The position numbers were made by a program, and so were the translations under genes. This document shows positions 27,601 to 39,019 of a stretch of DNA of 64,000 nt, piece after piece. Source of the DNA: Elysia chlorotica (taxonomy: Eukaryota > Mollusca > Gastropoda > Plakobranchidae); contig RQTK01000109.1 in the NCBI GenBank assembly GCA_003991915.1, positions 347,412 through 411,411 on the forward strand. The letters are read 5' to 3'. The first letter of the stretch is position 1; each line of letters opens with the position of its first letter. The notes below the pieces were generated by a model. That model searched no databases, was not told where the DNA came from, and worked only from the letters and a program-made list of their open reading frames with translations.

Positions 27601-30600
27601 CCTCCAGAAATCTTTCTATCTGAGTCTAAATGTCCCAAAAGTACCTTTGCCGAAAATGCTGGAAAGTTTGCCACGTCACCGTACTTATTTTTCCTGGAAA
27701 AAATTCCTGTTATTACGTGCGGTTAGGCGTTCATAAGCCTAAATCCACAGTAACAAAGACAATTGTTTTTTGTTTTTTTCTTCAATTGGCTTATGAGAAT
27801 TTCTGTCCGAAAAAATCAACCAGCCTTTTCCACATCTCGCATATTTATTTCACAAGTGAAAATCAATAGGAGTATGGTGCTAAACATGCATCCTAATTGA
27901 CTCCACCGCTTATAGCAAAACGATGTTGTTCCTGATTATTATACAACGTAACAACCATGGTTAATTGTGCAACTGTAAGTGGAAAGAAAAAGAAATAAAC
28001 TCAAGTTTTTCGAATAAACGTTTCATAGCATTATTTTACCAGTATTGGCACTTTAAAAAAAAGACATATTGTAAACTCAGGAATATTTGCTTTTTTTGAA
28101 TTAAAAAAAAAAAGCTGCTCTATGAGACATATTTCTTTCAGTGCCTTTTTTCTTCCTATGCAATTATAATCAATGTACTGCTGACTTAGTGGGAAGTCTT
28201 CATTTCATGAAACTGTTTTTTTTTTTTTTTTTTTTTATAAATATGTTCCTAGCAACAATCTGTGACAGTCAATGATTCTGTCGATATGGGGAATACTGTG
28301 CTTGTAGAGACGCTCACCCACAAGTTACAAGATGCAAACAATGAGATATCTTCAAAGGTATTGTAGCATTACTCTAAATTCAATAATTGGGACATATCAA
28401 CAAAATCATAGAAATTCAATTCAATTAAGATCTGTTTTCCACTTTTTTTGCTTGCTTAATTAATGTAAATACCTTTGAAGATATCTCATTGTTTGCATCT
28501 TGTAACTTGTGGGTGAGCGTCTCTACAAGCACAGTATTCCCCATATCGACAGAATCATTGACTGTCACAGATTGTTGCTAGGAACATATTTATAAAATAT
28601 CATCAAGCATTTGAGATAACTTTTCCTTTTTTATTTAAAAGTTTTAAGGGCTTTAAAATGATCCAAAACACGTTTTTTTAATGATAGATTCTAAGCTCCT
28701 TAAATTTGATCTAAATATCTGTTATTAGGGGATAATCTTGTAAATGTGCTTTAGCCTTACCACTACAATATTTCATGTTAAAAAGAAATTCATTTCAATT
28801 TCAATTATATCTTTGATTGATAACTCAAAAGGAAGGTCAAATACAAGAGTTGAAGTTACTTGTGGAAGAGGCTGGAGAAACATACACTAACAATATGGAG
28901 GAGATCAAGACTCTAAATAAAAAGTTAGCTGAAGAACAGAAGACTACCCAACGTTTGGTAAGTTCCTGTGAAATTAAAGCATTGAACGTTAAACCTACTC
29001 AACTCACTCAGAATTGTGTATCATGCTCTAACAGACTTATTTATATGATAAATTATGGAGGATCTTAGTTAAAATTTTCAGATTTCGGATTCATTATGAT
29101 CATCATCAACAGCAGCTGCAAGACTGTATATTTAACTGTCATCTTCTACCTCATTTTCCAATTTCCTTGTAGTGATAAGGTGTCCTAAGCCTTCCCTTCT
29201 CATTATGTACCAATAAAAACTGTCTGCCTCTTTCTTATTCTATTAAGCAAGGATATTTTTCCGACTTCTTTTAATACTTTAATAAGTGTTGGTCTTTTTT
29301 GGTGTCCATGTTATTCGAAGCATTCTCCATTACATCTATTTTTCTCTGTATTTTTTAATTCTATAAGATCTTCACTGGCTCTGAGTATGTGCTATAATAT
29401 GTTATAAATTAGCGTCTCTATTTTTCCAATACAAGAATCTACCCCATTTTCCAAAATAGATCACATACCAAGTAAGCCCCTACACCAATTATATATGTAT
29501 TGTAAATTACCAATGTTAAAAATGTAGGTTCTATAGAGTGTTTTCAGACTTGCCTCCTTGTACCGATCAAATGAATTTTCGGCGATAATCCAATCAATTA
29601 CTTAATAATTCTTATGGTGTTTGTGTTTTGTGTAAATGATTAAATTTTTGTATTAATTTTCTAGTTTCTGAGTAATACAAAGTTTTGTCATAAAAGTTTG
29701 AGTTACAGCTGTAGAGTAAATTTTGTTTATAAATCATAAAGTATTTAAAAAAAAAAAGTGAAATGTATTTGGGAATGGCAAAAATCAGCTCTATTGTTTT
29801 GTATACATAGGACGCATGTTTTAGAAGTGTCAAATCATATGGTCCAAGTATTCATCAATTTAAGCGACCAAAATTCAACATAGAAGGTAAAAGTGAGAAG
29901 AAAAAACAAAATAACCCTCTCCCCTCCCCTAATTTTTATTGAACTGATTTTGATGGTCAGGGCTTAAAACAACTCCATTCCATAACAAAAATTTCTTAAC
30001 CTCCTCTTTAAATGAAAAATGGCCATTACAGGGAATTTCTTTTTCCTCCCATAGGTCAAAAAAACATTACAGACTTGTGCATTTTGTCATAAAGTGCTGT
30101 TCCCTAAACTGAATTTTTGTTTTTTTCAGATGCAAAAGGTGTCTGAAACAAAGCAGGAAGTTTGCAAGTGTCAGGAAACCTTGGACATAAAAGAAAAACA
30201 GTGGCAAATCTCACAAGAGGAGTTCCTTGATCAGTTAAAGAGTAAAGACTCTGCCATAGCCTCACTTGAAGATGAGTGCAAGGAGCTTCAAGGTTAGCTT
30301 TCTAATCGTTTTGTGAAGTTGTATTGCGATGAATAATAAAAAGTTGAGGAATTTTTTAAAGATATATTTATTTCATGGAAATACTGAAACATTGTCCAAA
30401 ACAACTGAATCTGTATGTTAGCAATTCCCTAGTCTATGTACTAAATATCACCCATGACACCGAAAATTACTCCAAATTGATAATATAGATTTAGAAATTT
30501 TTTTTCTTTCAAACAAGACAGTTCTTGGACCAAATTGAAGATCTGTTAGATTCATTATAAACCTATCAGAGCTTTAATTTCATTTGGTCGAAAAACTGTA

Positions 30601-31053
30601 TTGTTTGAAAAAAAAAAAGAATGTCGAATTCTTGGCATTGGTCCCTATATAGCATATACAAGCAGTAAGATTGAGAGAACCCAAGATTGTACTGGGTGCT
30701 TGGCTTGGAAGACCATGCATTTGGCATTTTCTAGTAGGGTCTTTTTTTGTGCCTTGTCAGTTGTATAATAATTTATTGTAAGTGTAAAGGAAGATCCTTT
30801 TTTTTTTTTAACACACATTTTCTTAACTTTGAAATAAGTTAAAAGCTATATTTGATTTTGAAATAGGAAATATTCACAATATATTATAAAGAAAATTTAT
30901 ACCCCCCTCCCCCAACCCAATGTTAAAAAACAAAACAAAACATTCTTCCATTTGTCCAAACGAAATACATTTTTAGAGCTGTTAAGTTAAATTGATTCTT
31001 CTGCTCAGTTTGAAAACAAAGTTATCTCCATTTTGGTGTTTACATTTCATAGG

Positions 31054-31144
<91 letters not shown>

Positions 31145-34100
31145 GCACACACACATATCTCTTCCTGCTTCATTTCCTTAGAGATCTGACCTTCGCTTCT
31201 CATTTCTCCTTTCCTATCCCCTGGCATTACTCTGACTTGGTCTCTCTCTATGCCCTTAATATTTAAATATTTCACTTTTTTACACATCTCTCTCCCTTAC
31301 CTATCCTTCTCTCAACCTCCTCCAAATAATATTGCCATCGCTGAAAACAAAACAACGCTTTTTTAATGTTTGCACAGGGGAAATTGAACGGCTTCAAGAT
31401 CAAATGAGCCAAATAGATGAACAGAGTCGCTGCCAGCGAGACTTGGATTCTTCAACTATATCAGAGAAAAATCTCAAGCTAAAGGGAAACCTAAGCATAA
31501 TTGAGAATTCATTCAGTGCGGAGCAAAAATTGAAAATTGGAAAAGAGAATATTTGGGATTCAGATGCTTTATTGAAAGTAAAAGATCAAAATGCTGAGCT
31601 ATCTCACCAGCTGACCAACGTGAAAATTGAGCTTGAGAACAGAGATACTCAGATTACCAATTTGAAAATGAAAAATGTAACATTAGAATCTAACTTAGAA
31701 GAAGTTACAACAAAATTACATGACATTGAAGATAAATATGAAAGGATGACCCTTTTAGGAAACAATGAGGGAGCAACAGAGATCACACACTTGGTGAAGG
31801 TGATAGAAGAGAAGATTTCACCCCAGAAAACACCCAAAACTCAAAAGGATGAGGAAGATGATGATGAGATCATTTTTAACATAAAATCTGCTTCTGAACA
31901 AACTGGCAAGTCAGAGACAAAGCAATCTCATATAGAAATGCCCACCAAAGCTGAGTCAAGGATCGATGACTTAGCTGTAAAGCTAAAAGATGCAGAGCTG
32001 GCAAACATTGCACTGCGCAACAAGCTAAAACATGAGGAAGATGATTATTTCAAACGTGAACAAGCTTTGATTCATGGCTATACTGCAGAGATTGATAGCT
32101 TGAAACTTGAGCTGGCTAAATTTAAATCAAAAACAGAGGGAATGACTAATGCAAAATCCCAGAGAGGAAAGAAAAGAGCTCTTGTGGATGTTAGCACATG
32201 CTCATCAGTCCTGGATAGTGAATGTTCCCAGGAAAAGTATGCAAGCTACTCTGGACTGGACAGTGTGATAGAACATGAAGCCAAGGATTCTGGTACAACT
32301 GTACTTTTGCAACAAGTATCTTTGCTTCAAGAACAGTTGGTTTCGCTCAGTGCTGCTTATAATCTTTTGGCCAAGAAAGATAAAACCTCTGGAAATGTCT
32401 CTATAAAACAGGAGATGGAACCAGTTGAAAAGGCAGTAAGACAGTCTGATATTAACTCAGTTTCCAGATATAGCCTTACGAACAGTGTTCTTCTCTTTGA
32501 AAAAGAGGAGTATGCCATTAAGTTTGAGGAGATGAGCAATAGAGTTGTTCAATTAGAGACTGAGGTGAAAATTCTATCTGAGCAGCTAGAAAAAGAAAAA
32601 GAAAAATGCAGGACTGAGAATGCTAACAGTAAACAAGAGTGTGAACTGTCTAAAACAAATGAGCAAATACAAATACTTACAAAAGAACTTGAAGATGCAC
32701 ATGAAGTTAATACTCAAACCAAACAGACTTTGAATGCAGTAGTCACAGCAAGAGAAAAATTAGAACTTGAATTCAAAGAGAAGGAAGAAAGGGTTTTTCA
32801 ACTGGAGGAAAATATAAAGCTGACAAATGATCAAATACTGACGGCCACCAAAGAGCTTGCAGATGCTCATCAATTGAATAATCAAATCCAGCAGAATTAT
32901 GATATGGCTGTCAAGGCAAAAGAAGAATTAGAATGTGAGTTCAATGAGAAGGAAAAAATGGTATCCCAACTAGAAGAAAATATAAAGCAGACAAATGAGC
33001 AAGTACAAAGGTTGACCGAAGAGCTGTCACATGCACATGAAGCCAATAACCAAATCCAACAGACTCTTAATGTGGCTGTCACAGAAAAAGAAAAATTAGA
33101 GCTTGAACTCCAAGAGAAGGAAAAAGTAGTATCAAATCTTGGAGAAACAATTGAACAGTCAAATTTAATGAAGGATGGTTTAGAGAAAGCCACTGAGCTA
33201 AGTAGCCAAAAAACTCAAGATTTAAATTTTGAGATGAGAAATTTATCACAAAAGCTTGATGCAACTAAACAAGAGCTAAAAGAGAAAGATTCTCAAAATG
33301 AAATTTTAGTTGAGAAATGTAATAACTTAGAAAAATGTTTGCTTGAAAAAGAGAAGATCCTCAAAAGAAATGAGGAGGACTATTGCCAACAACTGCACAC
33401 TTTGGAAAATCAGCTCAATTCAGAATCAACATCACTACAGGAGCAGTTGTGTAAAGTTTCTTCACAGCTTCAAGAAAAGTCAAATGAGGTAGGTCCTTTT
33501 TTTTAAATTGATTTTGTTGAGAGGAGGAAATATGTTTTAGGTAGTTTTGAAGTCTACAGTTCGTTCCACCGAAACGTCAGTACCATACTTAAGTAAAGTT
33601 TGAAATTCTTTCTCTAACCACACACACAAAGAAAAGAAAAAAGAAAAAATACGGTATGAATATGTTTCTTTTTCCAATTGCTTAAATTAGATAAAGAGAT
33701 ATTGTGTTGAAATAAATAGTCAATCATTAAAGTTTGCATCTGGAATATGGTAACTTTTTTTGTTTTTTAAAGCTTGCTCGAGTGGAGAGTTTAAGGCAAG
33801 AAGAGGCAGCAGAGGTGGCGCAAAAACTCATCATGTTGGAGAAACAAAAGAAGCTATTTGAAAGAAAAGCTACAGAAGCTTGTGTTCGAGAAGAGGAATC
33901 ACATCAAGACTATGAAGCATTGAAAGAGCTGTTGCAATCCCTACTGGTTGGGTCGGTGTCAGTATAATGTGACCGGCTGAGACAGGAGTGATGGTATCCC
34001 CATCCTGTCTCGTGTGTGGCAGCACATAAAATTGTCGGACGTCCGTCTTGGGGCCCGTCCTCGATATAGCCATAAGTTGCTGATGTTGGACGTTAAAAAC

Positions 34101-37100
34101 CCAACCAACCAACCAAACTACAGTTTGTTCCACCGAAACGTCAGTACCATACTTAAGTAAAGTTTGAAATTCTTTCTCTAACCACACACACAAAGAAAAG
34201 AAAAAATATGAATATGTTTTTTTTCCCAATTGCTTAAATTAGATAAAGAGATATTGTGTTGAAATAAATAGTCAATCATTAAAGTTTGCACCTGAAATAT
34301 GGTAACTTTTTTGTTCTTTAAAGCTTGCTCGAGTGGAGAGTTTACGTCAAGAAGAGGCAGCAGAGGTGGCGCAAAAACTCATCATGTTGGAGAAACAAAA
34401 GAAGCTATTTGAAAGAAAAGCTACAGAAGCTTGTGTTCGAGAAGAGGAATCACATCAAGACTATGAAGCATTGAAAGAAGTAAAAGTCTTTGCTTGATAA
34501 TTAGTGTTACATGATTGTTGGAGAAAAGAGATGAAACATTTCTGATGTAAATTTGAACAGTTAAATGAGATCCCTTTCTGTCTAAGAACCTGCTTTATCA
34601 TCTAAGCACAATTTTTTTTGCTGTCTTGCAAACAAAAAAACCTTTTTCAAGAGAGATCATTTAAAAACATTTCTTCTATCTCCAAGTTCTTTTCTTTGCT
34701 TACCCAGGCAGTTGGCTGTTTATTGTCTAAAGATATCAGGAGTTGTTTACACATTTAAAGAGAGTTTGGGAAAGGGGGGGGGGGGTAGACAAAGAAATAG
34801 CAAAGGGACTTAGACACTGTGATGGATAAGAAATGATTTATTATGCGATCAATTTGTTTCACCAACAGACATACGTAATTCTACTTAAAATAATTGTTAA
34901 TAGTCAATAGCATGACTGTATTACCCCTCTCTTTATACATGGGTGCAAGTTTGCGGGCTGTGGCCAGCCAATCAGAGGCATCTGGTGGATACTGCCGACC
35001 AATGCCGATGCCGTAGTCTGCTCGGCAGTTAAGCAAAAGTGAAAAACAAAAAAATTAAACAAAACTGAACAAAGAGACGGACAAAATTTCAATTAAAATA
35101 TAAACATTCTTTTCCAGTTGTGCGGTCTACATCTGTTCAAATGTACAAAAATAGATATATTGGTAGATAAATAAAGTCAATCTGCCAACCCGTACGCTTT
35201 GGCGTATTTACTCTTTTGCTTCTCAAATACGCCATTATTTTTTTCTACCGAAAAACTTTCCACACAATGCGGATGTATTTTGCACTAAACATATTTGATC
35301 TACGCTTACGGTTTTTATTTTAATCACGCAACCGAAACTAGATAAGGATAAACAAGATTTCGTGCCTGCAAGAAAATTTTGAACCTTTATGTTAAGCATT
35401 ATATCGTATGCGATATTTCCCCGTGTTTTCATTCTTGTCATTGTGTTATCAAGATTGGGTCAGTCAACAACGTCAATGATATCGATTGATTCCCAATGCG
35501 TGGTTTTGTTTATCGTTTCTTATAGTCTGAAGCTCCGAATAATAGTTCACGTCTCTCTATCTTCACATCGAGTCTTTGACTATCGCCGTCATATCCAGCA
35601 AGTAATGCTTCTGATTGCGTTTTATTTTACTTTGTGTCGACCGTCGGATAGGTCGTTTGCTTTATCATGTTCAAATGTGCGTTTACAAACAAGGGCATAT
35701 ATCTAGTTTATCGTTTATTCATCTGATGATCGATTCCTCCATCTTTACACCCAGTCCTTGGCCCTTGTCATTTTTGTGTGTGAATCATATGCTCGAATTT
35801 ACTTTCACAAATAAGGGGTAGTTCTTACATGGAGATCACTGTATACTGTGACAAATGTAATTTAATATCTGGCAAAACATCATAATATATGCTGTGTGAT
35901 TCATGATGATAAAAATAATTGTTATATTAACTGCTAAATTGCTCCTTTTATGACACAATGGTTCAGATTAGAAAAAAATATTAACATTACAATTTTGGTA
36001 CCAATACCATTATTTAAGTATTGATTTTGATCCTAATTGCTTTAATTTTAATTTGAGAAGAGACTTTTATAAATGACTGTTAAAAAATAAATTACTACTG
36101 TTTTTTTATCTTAGGAAAAAGAAAAACTGCATAAAGACCTCCAAGCAGAAACATTGAGAGTAAATGAGGAGAAATCATTAAACACTCAGCTACGAGAAGA
36201 GCTTTCCTTGATTTCAGAGGAGGTAAAAGAGCTTCGGAAGAGTGCTATTATTATGAGTGTAAGGGTCTTTTTTTACAGTACTTTTTTACTTTGTTATTGT
36301 TGGTGGCAAACATTTGTTCTCGTTGGTCATATAGCTTGTCTTTTTTGTGTTTTTTTTGTGGGTTTCTTTTTTTTCCACTTTAATGGATTTACTACTAATC
36401 AAAGACTACCTTGTGGCAAGAAAAAAAATGTAGCTCATCTCTAAATAGTTGATGAGTTAACAATAAGAAGAGGGAAAGATCTGCTCTCAATTTTCTATCA
36501 CTAGATATTTTAAATAGCCCTCTAACACTTAACCAAATTATATCTATGAGTTTGAAATTTGTTGAATGTACTTCTTGAAATATTATCTAAGTTAAGGTCT
36601 ATTCCTCCTCTGTATCATTGGTATGTTGTTGTTGTTGTTGTTGCTGTCACATATTGTTGCTCTCCAATTTGAAGAGCTTTTAACATTTCTTTCAGAATGA
36701 AATTTGTATTTTAAATTTTTACTCGTCATAAATTTTACTTTTGTGGACTGGGTTATCTTTTCCTCTATACATTTCCTGTTCTTTGTCTTTACTCTAGCTT
36801 TAAAGGTTCGGCTATGACCACAGATAATACCATTTCAGTTTTAAAAGATAGAAATTACAACAAATCTTATAGTTCTTCAAACTTGTTTTTAAATGGTAAA
36901 AATCTTTTTATCTTGATAAAATGTCAATGATAAGTTGGTATTATAGAAATTAGTTTTATAAAGTTGTATATAAATGTCATTTGATTGTTTTAGATAATTT
37001 TGCTAACATTGTTTTGCGGCTTTCATTTTTAAAAAGACCGTCCTTTTAAAAATCTATAATAAGTTTGTGGTTGGCATAAATGGCATTGTATCATGAAGCT

Positions 37101-37651
37101 TTTTTTTTTCTTTTCTAGAGGCAAGCATCTGAAAAATTGAAGGCACAACTGTCTGAAATGGAGCTGGCTCTGAACAAGGAGTCCAAGGCCAAAGACCAAG
37201 CTATTGCTGGTAGGAAGCAATTTTAATATATTTTATCTGACAAAATGCTAAAATCTAAAAATGCTTAATTTATTTGGAGAAGAGATTTCTGCTTATCATT
37301 TATCAAAATGTAGTTGCCTCTGATACTAAAAACTTCTTCTCTCTCTTTAAGAGTTATGTTTTGGTGATATTTTGAAAAGCCTCTCAATCAAACAAATGGA
37401 ATCTGGGACTGCCCCCTCACCATAAACTTAAAATTTGTGCCTAAGGTTTTAGGTGTTTTTATTCACTTGTGCCTTTTAATGTGGGGGCTATGGAAAATTT
37501 TTTGAGGGAAATGGTGCTGGAAGTTAAAAGATGGTTTCACATTTTCTGTTCCCCCCTCTCACTCTTGCTGGACGGCAAGGGGTTGAAGAGACCTGGGCCA
37601 TTAAGTCAGAAGTCAAGTCAAGTCTCACTCTTTCTATCTGTCTTTCTGTCA

Positions 37652-37715
<64 letters not shown>

Positions 37716-38710
37716 ATTTCTCACATGTAAGAATTAAGTCTTATCCTAAAATTGATTTGGAGACCTAATTGAACTGAAAGTAACAGCGTATAGTTAATAC
37801 AGAGACATAAAAAAGTAAATCATTTAGTTTTATGTAAATGAAAAGTAGCTTTAAAAATGAAGGGAATATTTTTTAAACATTTAAAAAAAAAATGTGACCA
37901 ATATTATGTGGTATGAATGATCTTAAGCTCATTTAATTCATTGAAAAGAAGTGAATAATAAGGCCTGGGACTTTCTTCCCTATGTAACAGAGTTTATTTC
38001 AAACCTTTTTTTACAGAGAAGGAACATTTGAATGAGAAAGCTGAAGAGTTACGGGTTGAGCTACTTGAGTCAGAGAAAACAATGGACCAACAGGAGCAGG
38101 TTCTTACTAAACAAGATGAAGAGATCCAAGATTTGAAGACAGGTACATTTTTCAAACATAAATTCATGAGCACATAGATTAGTAGGTTGGAGGAAAAACA
38201 TTAACAAGAGAATGGTTTTGAAATCCAGGCAGGCTTACTGTGTACAAATTAAAACAACCTATTTTATTGTTGCAACTCTGTAGCCAATGAACATACGCAA
38301 ACCTGTAAACCTTTATAAACAAAACACTAGGCTACAGGCATAAACGAATATCAGAGAAATCTTCCCTACGCCGACTTGAGGCGCCTGTCGGTCTACAGTC
38401 GGGAAACTCAAAGAATTTTACATTGAGACGTTAACCGACAAACCTAAACCCCTCCCCCCATAAGAAGGCCTGTCCTCGAATAAAAATCACAGGGGGACAG
38501 CAGCTGTTTTGTTACACAGAGTGGGTAAGTATCCAATCATTAAGAAGTGAACGTGACTTGACCATTCAACAAGCACCCCAATTTTTTAATCCCGCCCACC
38601 ACTCCTCTCGATTGCTCAAACCACTAACTTGTTAACAGACTCTGAAAGGTGCGTGCTTTTTCTTTTCTCCCTATCTCTGTCTCTCTTCTTCTTTTCCTTT
38701 TCCCTTTCAG

Positions 38711-38752
<42 letters not shown>

Positions 38753-38786
38753 CCTCTCNNNNNNNNNNNNNNNNNNNNNNNNNNNN

Positions 38787-38842
<56 letters not shown>

Positions 38843-38986
38843 TCTCTCTCTATCTCTCTAATTTTTTTTTTTTTTTACGTTCTCACTCTCGCCCTCTCTC
38901 TTGATCTGCCTTTCCCTCTATCCCATCTCTCTCTCTCTTCTCTATCTCACTATTCTCTTTCTTTCCCTCTCACCCTCTATATTTCC

Positions 38987-39019
<33 letters not shown>

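Larger units (their letters stand above)
33554..34480 (+). repeat. Tandem duplication of kinesin exon 18 and its upstream intron
   Basis: About 370 bp (33554-33927) is repeated at 34118-34478 with few differences. It covers GTTCCACCGAAACGTCAGTA, the CACACACACAAAG stretch, the branch/acceptor region TTTAAAG and exon 18. The first copy of the exon starts at 33773 and matches the second through 33927. It then runs straight into SINE sequence instead of the donor GAA|GTAAAA. The second copy (34324-34479) is intact. Confidence 0.92.

Noticed and set aside
27540..27680. Possible repeat shared with 8650-8720 and 10800-10870 (GGAATTTCCGGAA-like motifs)
   Set aside because: Similarity is limited to short palindromic pieces and could not be aligned convincingly by eye.
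31649..31837. Antisense frames over exon 17
   Set aside because: Shadows of the kinesin coiled-coil coding strand.
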